This document shows positions 48,111 to 56,049 of a stretch of 64,000 nucleotides of DNA, in pieces. The stretch comes from Cheiracanthium punctorium (taxonomy: Eukaryota; Arthropoda; Arachnida; Araneae; Cheiracanthiidae): assembly GCA_038373885.1 (NCBI GenBank), contig JAWZYV010013174.1:1054001-1118000 (forward strand), in the 5' to 3' direction. The notes beneath the pieces were generated by a model. That model was given only the letters and a program-made list of their open reading frames with translations. It did not search any database and was not told the DNA's origin. The translations under genes and the position numbers were made by a program. Numbering within the stretch: position 1 is the stretch's first letter; each line of letters starts with the position of its first letter.

Positions 48111-48254
48111 GAATTTTCTTTCACTTTCACCTTATACTTGTTTGTATATTATTTGAATGTTGCTGCGTTAGTATTTGCTCGTTACTTTTGATTTAATGTT
48201 GATTCTAGCTAATGCACTGTTTATAAACATCAAAATTGATTTAAGAGAAGATTA

Positions 48255-48440
48255 CTTTGAAAATCATAAAACTAAAATATTGTTTGGGAAACTCGAGATC
48301 GTTTAATGAACGAGAGACACATATTCGAATAAAATAAAACTGAAAGAGCTTTTAGTTTTACTTAATTCGAATATGTGTCTTTCGTTCATAAAACGATCTC
48401 GATTTTCCCAAACAATTTTTTAGTTTTATGATTTTCGAAG
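48255..48440. repeat. Long near-perfect hairpin, 87-nt arms
   Basis: Arms 48255-48341 and 48354-48440 are inverted with about seven mismatches over 87 positions and a 12-nt loop (GAAAGAGCTTTT). Landmarks are ATTGTTTGGGAAA, CGAGATCGTTT and GACACATATTCGAAT. There is no separate interior, so this is either a palindromic MITE or an inverted duplication. If transcribed it would give a long duplex suitable for Dicer processing. Confidence 0.9.
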
Positions 48441-48869
48441 TTTTTCTTTCTAAATTTAAACTTTAAATTGTTGTCAAAATAATAAATCTTCTTTTAAAAA
48501 TATTTTTAACCTAAAAAATGCTATTTTTTTTCAACTCGTATATTGGTATGGGATGAATTAACTATTGTATGAATACGCAGCAACTGTAAATTCAAGTTTA
48601 TTTGGCAGTTTTTTTTTTTAATTTGCATCGTACTTAATGTTCTTTGAAACGAGTGATAGAAAGTTCTGGAATAAAATGATTTTTCAAGAACAGTTCAGTA
48701 CTTACTCCAGTTGTAAGAATTTTAATCTTTACTATGCTCTTAGCTGCTGTCCACATTCATGTGTAACCATCCCCTTCGTATATATACAATGGAGCATTTC
48801 AGCATCATATATAAAAGAGTGCGTGCCTTTCTTTATCACTTTCTTTATCTGTTCGTGGCTCCAATGCCC

Positions 48870-49095
48870 TGCATGTTCAAACGATATCACTGGGGTTGCC
48901 GATCCAGGTGCTAGGTCTCTCATCTGGAACTGGTTCAAAATTAGGAGACCCCGAACTAAATTGGACTTCCTGTCACTAGGGGGTCTTTAAAGTGAAAGCC
49001 TCTCTCATTCACCCTTCGCCGTCCTATATGGTGGATCTGGCCCCGCTCCGCAGTTGACAGAGAGCGTCATTAGTAACAGCAACAACAGCAAAATA
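48870..49095 (+). repeat. GC-richer block ending in CAACAA tail, retroposon-like
   Basis: About half G+C against a background near 30 percent, beginning around GATATCACTGGGGTTGCCG and ending TAACAGCAACAACAGCAAAA. A CAACAA-type tail after a compact GC-richer body is a SINE-like habit; the 20.6-kb block ends the same way. Box-A/box-B spacing is not convincing (GGTTCAAAATT at 48931 is the best B-like site). It could also be an old exon. Confidence 0.3.
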
Positions 49096-49174
49096 TAAAA
49101 GTAGAATTCCAGTTTTACCCTCACTTCGAAAGCAAATTTTTCACCTTTTTAAAGAAAAAAAGAAGTCTTATTTT

Positions 49175-49375
49175 GAGAAGATTCGATACCATCCCAAAGT
49201 CCGAGTCTCCAGTTTCAGGTGACCTTCTCTTGGCAGCGTGATCGATGAGTGTGGACTCCTTCTTCTCTAGTACCCCCTTCCACCAACTCTTACCATTCAC
49301 GCGCTCTTTGTCGAAGCACATTCTGCTAAAATAGAGACTCACTGGACCCTGGAAGTATTAAAGAATTTTCAAACT
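49175..49375 (+). repeat. 44-51 kb cluster repeat, copy D
   Basis: GATTCGATACCATCCC, CAGTTTCAGGTGACC, GCGTGATCGATGAGTGTGGA, CTAGTACCCCCTTCCACCA and AGACTCACTGGACCCTGGAA follow the shared order. Same strand as the other copies, about 1.3 kb after copy C. Confidence 0.75.
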
Positions 49376-49379
49376 AGGT

Positions 49380-50240
49380 GCCTATAAAGTGCACTTTTGT
49401 ATGAAATCTTTTAGAACCATATACGCAACGTACAAGTTGGTTTTGTGACAGTATTTTTCGATTTAATTTCTTCTCCCCTCCTCTCCCTAAACATTCGATA
49501 ATATCAATATTCTTTCAAAAAATTAATTAATTCATTTTAAAAAGTGGTACATTTCTGAACCTACTGCATTCTGATAGAACAGCTCATTATGCTTATCGTG
49601 TTTTACTTAAGTATGATTTTTGTTATATGCAATGCGATAGATAAGTTTTGTACAAATTGTGTAGAACAAATTGTTTATTTATCTTCTCTATTTATTTTTT
49701 TTCTGTTCAATTTTTCGGCAATCAACTTCGGCATTTCTCCGCAACTCAAGGCTGAAGTAATCCGTAAAATAAAGCTCTACAAGTTCCAAGGCATTTATTA
49801 CGATAATTAGGTTTATTTTTCCCTTTACCCCCCATCTTTCTGATGTCCTTAATTTTTAACTCTTTGCGGTCGTATGTCTACTCTCATCCACCACAGCTGT
49901 TCTACCGTTCCACTCGTATGTCTACTGTCAGCTACCACTGCTGTTCTATTGTTCCAATCGTACGTCTATTCTCACCCAGCACAGAGCATTTCAACTAATT
50001 TAACCTCTCTGTGACGGGTCTCCTTTCTGCTTGACAGCTTTCGATTCTCCTAATGTATTTCAAAAATCCGACTTTTAGATTCAAAACATGTATTAAATTC
50101 AACTTTTTGGATGATATAATGGGTTGAATTGGTGAAGTAAAACTGCGACTTTGATTTTAGAGCTTAATAAAAAAAAATGCATTACGAAAGCTGCTTGCAA
50201 CACGGAGATATAGGAACCGTCGCAGAGAGACTATTCTCCT
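49380..50240. other. AT-rich DNA with a short local duplication
   Basis: GTCTACTCTCATCCACCAC, GTCTACTGTCAGCTACCAC and GTCTATTCTCACCCAGCAC recur at about 49877, 49919 and 49966 (period about 42-47 bp), each with CTGTTCTA and GTTCC. Nothing else recognised. Confidence 0.6.
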
Positions 50241-50244
50241 GAAA

Positions 50245-50528
50245 TTAACCCATTTATGCCTAGCGTCCCTTTTTTGGGACGGCATTTTCGCTATCATTCG
50301 AAAACGTTATTTATTTTTCCTAGCCTTTATTCGCGAGTATTGAACCTCAATTCCACAAAATATTTTAATATGGCCAAGTAGGATGTTGACATTTCAATTT
50401 TTATACATAATGATTTTAAATGAAATCATCCCTTGTTCAAAAAGTTAGCATCAGAAATTTATCAATTACTGCTGTTCTTAGCAAAAATCGAAGAAAGTCG
50501 CAAAAATATCCAGGCACGAATGGGTTAA
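50245..50528. mobile_element. piggyBac-type MITE copy 2
   Basis: TTAA (50245-50248 and 50525-50528) encloses 276 bp starting CCCATTTATGCC and ending GGCACGAATGGG, with the subterminal palindrome CGTCCCTTTTTTGGGACG near the left end. It is the reverse complement of copy 1 at 32244-32527 at about 85-90 percent identity and exactly the same total length, 284 bp. Equal length with substitutions but few indels suggests both derive from one amplified source. Confidence 0.9.
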
Positions 50529-50693
50529 TTCCGATCAGTGTGATACCCATGTCCAAATTTAAACGCCCGCAAAGTGTTAAAAGAGGAAATTCATAAACAG
50601 TGGTTCAAATTGCTGTTTTGTCATCTCTATCCGAATTTATCGAACATTTCGAATTTAATTTTTGTCTTCTTTCAAAAAAAAAAAAAAAAAAAT

Positions 50694-50900
50694 ACGCTGC
50701 AGGATATTGGACAGCACCTTCAAGCCCGAGCTTAGAGATTCAGGTGTCAGGTGGACCTTCTCGAACACATGATCGATGTGCTTGGACTCCTTCCGTAGAA
50801 GCACCTTCCATCACCCGCACCACCACTCATCCGTTCTCAGCTGGAAGACATTCTGTCAAAATAGAGCCTCGCTAGGCTAGACCTTAAAATCGTCCGAGGA
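50694..50900 (+). repeat. 44-51 kb cluster repeat, copy E
   Basis: CAGCACCTTCAAGCCC, ATTCAGGTGTCAGGTGGACC, ACATGATCGATGTGCTTGGA, ACTCATCCGTTCTCAGC and AAAATAGAGCCTCGCTAGG. It directly follows a poly-A tract (50671-50691). The most diverged of the full copies. Confidence 0.7.
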
Positions 50901-50904
50901 ATTT

Positions 50905-51790
50905 TATTTTACGTTTTTAGTTCTCGTTTCACTAGTCTCTTTGGTACACTCTATCCTGACTGTTTACCGACGAGTGTGGGTGCTTACTAAGCAGCTTCAA
51001 AATATTTGTAGAAAACAGAATGGATTAATTTTTGTTTTCATATTTAATTGAACACTATAAAATCACTTATTTTCGCGAGACTTTAATTTTCGCGATTCTC
51101 GAGAGCCCGCCGTGATCGTGAAAATTAAATCCTCTCGAAATACTGTTATTTTTCACTTCAAATAATAATAAAGAATCAAAAATTTTTCACTTACCAAAAT
51201 TTAATGATTTATTGCACAGCTCTTTTGTGACAACTTTCTTTCTTACAACTTGACTTTATTTCTTACAACTATTTCTTGAATACAATACAACTATTTCTTT
51301 ACAACTATTTCTTGAAAATAAAACAATAATACAACTTAAAGAATGCAGCTCATTCACTTATAATACTTATAACAGCTTCTTTGAAGCCATTCGAAATGGG
51401 GAGCTGAGGGGAGACGAACTTTTCTGTCAAAAAGAAGTTTCTTAAAATACCTTTTGCATAAGGGGTTCTATGCTTACGTACTTACGGTATTATTCAACTT
51501 TAGGCTCTATACATGTAAAATTCGCGAGCTCGAGAAAGCACCGATATCTTTATATTCGTGAAAATTACGGCTCACGGAAATAAGTGCTTTTACATATCAC
51601 GTGCAAGCAAATCAAACCGAAAAACGCCATTTAATATCTGTTGGCTGCTCGCTTGGGAAGTGTAAGTTCATTGCTTGGTTTGAACTTTTTTGGTTAGGTG
51701 TTGTTTAACAATATGAAATGAAAGATAGGGTTGCACCTGAATATTAGAAACATATTTCTTCCAAAAATATGTAGACAAAAAATTATTAAA
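50905..51790. other. AT-rich DNA, nothing firm
   Basis: CTATTTCTTGAA / CAACTATTTCTT occurs three times (51260-51320) as a short local repeat. TTCGCGAGACTTTAATTTTCGCG and a related AATTCGCGAGCTCGAG around 51070 and 51520 hint at an old terminal-repeat pair, not developed further. Confidence 0.3.
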
Positions 51791-51791
51791 C

Positions 51792-52043
51792 CAGTGGCGG
51801 ATATAGAAATTTTTTTTGGATGGCGCTAAATTAAAAAAAAAGCTAATTTCGCCCAATTAAAATGTACTATCTATCAAAATTTTAGTCTAAACCAATGTGT
51901 ATGCTTTTGGGAGGGGCGAAGTTATAAAATATGATCATTTTAGCTATTTAAAGTGAATAATAAAGCAGAATGTTAACCTTTAGCATTCTCTTTTTCGGGG
52001 GGGGGGGTGAAGCCCACTAGCCCCACCCCTGGATCCGCTACTG
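51792..52043. mobile_element. hAT-like MITE, CAGTGGCGGAT ends
   Basis: CAGTGGCGGATATAGAAA at the left and the complement CAGTAGCGGATCCAGGGG at the right match the very common CAGTGGCGGATCCAG hAT terminus. A poly-G tract (51998-52008) lies near the right end. An 8-bp target duplication was not visible. 252 bp, non-coding. Confidence 0.75.
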
Positions 52044-52049
52044 AATCGA

Positions 52050-52480
52050 TCATTCACTGTAGTGAAACGACGATCTTTTGGTAGTAAATCAGTTAGATTA
52101 ATATGTGTTGATGCATATTTTAATTAATGAATGAATTTTTCTTTTTATGTACTTTATTTTATTTTGGTGGCACCATGTACATGAAAATACAATAAAAATA
52201 AACATTTTTTTGCCTTTTTCGTAACACATTTAATTTTATAATATAGAATATTTTCTTACGAAATCCTAGACATGGAAACATTATTAGCATCTATAGTCCA
52301 ATAAATACACCTCGTCTGCTGTACTTTCAGGGAAACTGATAAAATGTGGCTCTCAAAATATTTCAGGAATACAAGATCAGTGTAAAGTAGTTTCAAGTTT
52401 GTTTCTTTTCTCTATTTTTGATCTATGAAAAACAGCCAAATCACAAATTATTCATCCCTCCTATTTCCCTGGGCTGGAAA
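52050..52480. other. AT-rich DNA, nothing recognised
   Basis: No structure noticed. Confidence 0.3.
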
Positions 52481-52489
52481 ATTTTCGGT

Positions 52490-53010
52490 TCGAAATCTTC
52501 CTCCGGTGATGTGTGGGTTATGAAGGCGCCTAGTTGTCACCGCTCCTCAAATTCATCTGTACACTTATATTATTTTTTTTTTCTCCCGTGCGCCCTTATT
52601 ATCCGACTTTAAGGGCGACAGGGCTCGTTAGAGGTAAGCCGCCCTCGTGCTAAGAGTACGGTGGAGGGGTTTGGTTGGGGGAAGGGGGGGCAGGGGACCT
52701 GCACGGCGTAACACCTCTTTCGTATGGCGCCGATTGGAGAAGAATCACTTCAGCTATCGAGATCCATAAGGGTTAAGAGAAAGATGCTTGGAAAAAGAAA
52801 GAAAAAAAAGGGGGGGATGAAGGGAATACGTTGCCATGACAACCGGACGGCGACCTATTAGTAGGTCGTTTCAATCCTCCTCGTCGATAATGAAGCCTTC
52901 TATAACGCCCACACTCCCCCTCTGCCGCACCACCCTTCCTTTTCCAACTTCATTCCTTCATTTATTGCAAAATCCTATGCTTCTGTGTTGGGGGTTTCAG
53001 GTCTCTAAAC
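52490..53010. promoter_or_regulatory. GC-rich island, candidate promoter or first exon
   Basis: G+C rises to about half over 500 bp, with poly-G runs and several CpGs (TGGCGCCGATTGG, GGACGGCGACC). An RFX X-box-like site, GTTGCCATGACAACC, is at 52830-52844, one base from the symmetric consensus GTTGCCATGGCAAC; such sites drive ciliary genes in animals. A possible 5' splice site GAG|GTAAGC is at about 52634. No frame has a recognisable protein, so a host promoter or 5' UTR is inferred only. A GC-rich repeat is the alternative. Confidence 0.3.
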
Positions 53011-53960
53011 AATTCTACAAACCCTTTTTTTTTTTCAGAAAGGAACTCTGTTATCGCTATTGTTTTATTGGCAAGATATTCCTCCGAAATTCACGGAAGC
53101 TGCTTAATTAATTAACAAATTCGGTGCAATAGTTTTCCGGGACAGGTTTTTTCCCCCCTATTCAATGAGAACAGAGTTGTTTTGGGATTTTGACTTAAAG
53201 GTTTTCAGAGACTTAAGGACAAAGTTTAAATCTTTTAATTCTGCTTTAAGATTGGGATAATTTGAAAATTTACCTTTTGAGTCTGGTTTTTTTTTAATTA
53301 TCACTACATTCCAATGAAGATTCTCGGAAAAGAATTTCGGAAACAAAAGTAAATATTTAGCAGTTTAATCTGTAAATAATTTACCATGCACTTTCTGCGT
53401 CATTTAAAATGTACGAACTTAGTCGTAACATTTGACTTATCAGATTCTGGTGTAATTGCTAAGATTTATTCATTTGTTTATTCAGCATAGAGTTAGTTCA
53501 TTTTCCTTTTGCACTAACTTTAATCCCTTGAACTCTTAAGAGTGCAAAAGTTTGTGTAATACTTAAAAGTTTAAAAAAATATGATTTTTTTATATACCAA
53601 GTTGTTTAAAAATGGGGAAAAAGCGACAGTAAAATTGTTGGTAAATATTCGGAAAAACAATAAAGTACTTTAAATAGAAGGGGAAAAAAACTGAAAATTG
53701 TAAACATAAGTTTAATTCTTACTAAGAACTTCGTAAAAACACCACTGTTATTTAATTATGAGGCTTTTAATTTGAATGAAAATGTAAAATAAATACACTT
53801 TTTTTACATGTTTAAAATGAAGAAAAAATGCAAAAAATGAATTTAAGTGAAGTTCTGCTAAAAATTTCACTGGTCAAATAAAGATTATCTTTAAATCTTT
53901 AGAAGATTTTAATGTAGCGTCAAATACTTAACAGCATCTAGTTTTATATATATACATATA
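53010..53960. other. AT-rich DNA, nothing recognised
   Basis: No repeat ends or coding similarity noticed. Confidence 0.3.
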
Positions 53961-54480
53961 GGGTGTCCAAAAAATTGACTAAAATTTTGATCATAGATAT
54001 TTACAAAATTTACGTAAATTAAGTACATAATTTTATGGTGCCGATTAAGTCTAAATAAACACAAAATTTAAATTTTTGTATGGCCGCCGTACAGAAAAAT
54101 TCTCAGTTAGTAAAGTGTCCCATGCATTAATTAGGTGATATACAAAATTACAGTCTTTCATAATAAAAAATCTTAAGAGATATGAAAATAAATATATATT
54201 GGCTTAAACCTTTTTTCTATGGCTCGTGAAGAGAAAAAAAAATCACTAGGAAGTTTGTGTATTAGGGGCTGTACACAAATTGCGAAAGAAAACAAGGCTG
54301 CATAAACACATAATACTTTTGCTATAATAAATATTGTACAGCCTTACCAAATTTATTTAAACATTCCCCTGAGCCTCTTTATCATAAAAGAATTGAATTT
54401 GCACATTTTACTAACTGGGGAATTTTTATTTATTTCTTGTAGGGGGTTTTTATTAACCGGCTGGCCCGATTACACGAACA
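53961..54480. mobile_element. GGGTGT-family MITE, diverged copy
   Basis: Starts GGGTGTCCAAAAAATTGAC after TATA, then GTACAGAAAAATTCTCAGTT, AAGTGTCCCATGCATTAATT and ATATTGGCTTAAACC in the order of the 8.8-kb copy. An inverted partner block (ACATTTTACTAACTGGGGAA, near 54402-54425) marks the right arm, whose end is lost. Confidence 0.6.
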
Positions 54481-54770
54481 TTCTTTAAAGTTATAGAACA
54501 AAACATGCTATATATTATATAGTAGTACATTGAAATGCCATTATAACCGTTTTTGTGCAACACGCATGTCTAAGGAGAATACAAATAAGATCACAAGTTT
54601 TATTCATTGAAAAATTTCACAAACAATTTTTAAAACAATCCACGCAATAGTCAGCATACAAAAGCATAGTAAAAAATCTGGAGTGACTCCACTCGACTTT
54701 CCGAACACTTACGATTAAGATCATTACCAAGCATTTAAATAAATTTTAATCGATGAATAATTCAAATATA

Positions 54771-55168
54771 TATTCCAAATTTAAGCTCAATGGAATGTAC
54801 CGTTTAAACACTAGCGCACTTTCAAGAATTTCCCCCCATAGGCCATAATGTAAAAGAAATCTTTGTCCTAGCCCTGTAGAAAAACTATAAGTCCTATACA
54901 CACCAAAATCAATACAGGTCTTGCGATGGTGGTTTATAACATGTATACCCAATTTGAGCTCAATCGGACGTACCGTTTAAACGCTAGCGCATTTTCAAGA
55001 ATTTCTCCCTATAGGCCATAATGTAAAAGAAATCTTTGTCGTATCCCTGTAGGAAAACTATAAGTCCTATACACACCAAAATCAATACCGGTCTTGCGAC
55101 GGTGGTTTATAACATATACACCCAATTTGAGCTCAATCGCATGCCCCGTTCAGGAGCTATCGTGTTCA
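54771..55168. repeat. Tandem array, period about 172 bp
   Basis: Units start at 54771, 54944 and 55115 (partial) with a CCAATTTGAGCTCAATCG-like block; each has GTACCGTTTAAAC, TTTCAAGAATTTC, ATAGGCCATAATGTAAAAGA, TATAAGTCCTATACACACCA and CTTGCGAYGGTGG. Units 1 and 2 are about 90 percent identical. The array runs into the CA/CATA microsatellite. Confidence 0.9.
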
Positions 55169-55227
55169 CTCACATACACACAAACACACATACACACACA
55201 CACACATACACACATACATACATACAT
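55169..55227. repeat. (CA)n / (CATA)n microsatellite
   Basis: Alternating ACACAC and ACATAC runs joining the 172-bp array to the block shared with 3815-3940. Confidence 0.95.
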
Positions 55228-55345
55228 CTCGTAAAAATAGCATCAATGAATTCAGAAGACCCCAAAACGTGTCAATACACCAAAATCTCGAATTCGAATT
55301 TTTTCATGATTACAATACTTTCCTTACATGGTACATGTTCGGAAA
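55228..55345. repeat. Block shared with 3815-3940, inverted
   Basis: CTCGAATTCGAATTTTTTCA, TGATTACAATACTTTCC and ATGGTACATGTTCGGAAAG are the complement of the 3.8-kb copy. Together with the microsatellite and the 172-bp units this probably forms one longer dispersed element, reading on the minus strand. Confidence 0.7.
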
Positions 55346-55389
55346 GTAAAAATGTTCTTACCACATTTAAGTCAACGCCTGTAGAATTA

Positions 55390-55694
55390 TCCAGCGTCCT
55401 TTGACGAATTCTCTTGACTGATTGCACTTTCACGAAATCTCTACAAACGTCTAACGCTGCAATCGGATTGCCTTCATTTACTTCTAGCATAAAATAGCGG
55501 CGAAAAGTTTCAATGCATTTCCTTGCACCTTGTGTTGTCACTTTCTCCATCACATTAAAGGTATCGTCATCACTTTCATGGCTTTCCGATGCTGTCATGT
55601 ATTTTTCTGCAATTCGAGCAACAACTGCAGCATTGTAATCTTCGTGCTCATCGAAGCATTGCAGCTTGTTGTCGATGGATAAAAATTCTTCGTA
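55390..55694 (-). pseudogene. pogo/Tigger transposase C-terminal fragment
   Basis: Minus strand from 55694: YEEFLSIDNKLQCFDEHEDY, then NAAVVARIAEKYMTASESHE, an acidic stretch, RKCIETFRRYFMLEVNEGNP, IAALDVCRDFVKVQSVKRIR and QRTLD. The acidic linker, the single ETFRRYFM helix and the final Q.TLD tail are the C-terminus of jerky/Tigger (CENP-B-like, DDE_1) transposases. The frame is open for about 100 codons but lacks the HTH and catalytic domains; a stop precedes YEEF. It continues open to 55272 only by running into the unrelated 55.2-kb repeat. Confidence 0.75.
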
Positions 55695-55699
55695 ATTTT

Positions 55700-55770
55700 A
55701 GACCTTCTGAAGTTCTATGTCCGATTAAGCGGAATTTTGGTCCAAATAAGCGAAAATTGATTGATTGTGT
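55700..55770 (-). mobile_element. pogo/Tigger-type terminus next to the fragment
   Basis: Minus strand from about 55769: CACAATCAATCAATTTTCGC, then TTATTTGGACC and CGCTTAATCGGACA, a CGCTTAWTYGGAC motif repeated twice as in Tigger-type ends. It lies just upstream of the transposase C-terminus, so the element has lost nearly all of its coding region between the 5' end and the tail. The other end was not found. Confidence 0.5.
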
Positions 55771-55914
55771 ATGATTATGAAGTACTTAATTTTAACATAC
55801 GTTTATGTATTTTCTTTTTTTTTTTAGCAGCTTTTAATAAAGTATCTTAAGTTTCAAAAGTTGAAGTAACAGTTAATCTCAAACAGCTATATTTTAGCTA
55901 AAAACAAACACAAA

Positions 55915-56044
55915 CAGTTACAATAGTGGAAAAAACACTCAAAAAAACTGCTGCGTATGTCGAAGGGCTTTGACTGAGGAAGGCCAACACAATTTTTGGC
56001 CGAAACGTACGTATCTACTTACCTGTAACATCAGTTACAATAGT
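55915..56044 (+). mobile_element. 104-bp insertion with perfect 13-bp target duplication
   Basis: CAGTTACAATAGT occurs at 55915-55927 and again at 56032-56044; the 104 bp between (55928-56031) contain a hammerhead-like core. A perfect 13-bp direct repeat around a short insert is what target-primed retrotransposition leaves, and Penelope-like elements with hammerhead motifs are often severely truncated. The insert has no coding capacity and ends TGTAACAT. Confidence 0.55.
55966..56019 (+). ncRNA. Hammerhead-ribozyme-like motif
   Basis: CTGAGGA (55974-55980, matching CUGANGA) is followed by one extra A, a 6-bp stem GGCCAA/TTGGCC (55982-55987 and 55996-56001), then GAAA (56002-56005). Stem III can form as ACG/CGT around a 2-nt TA loop, and the next base, A at 56013, completes an allowed GUA cleavage triplet. 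The first two pairs of stem I (A-U, G-C) are possible between 55972-55973 and 56014-56015. The extra A between the core and stem II departs from the textbook hammerhead and may reduce or abolish activity. Stem I beyond two pairs is weak. Confidence 0.4.
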
Positions 56045-56049
56045 ATTAA

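Noticed and set aside
48637..48990. 117-codon plus-strand frame
   Set aside because: No domain or codon bias; it joins AT-rich sequence to the GC-richer retroposon-like block.
55036..55404. 122-codon plus-strand frame
   Set aside because: Runs through the 172-bp array and the CA microsatellite (histidine/threonine run); the coding strand of the nearby transposase fragment is minus.
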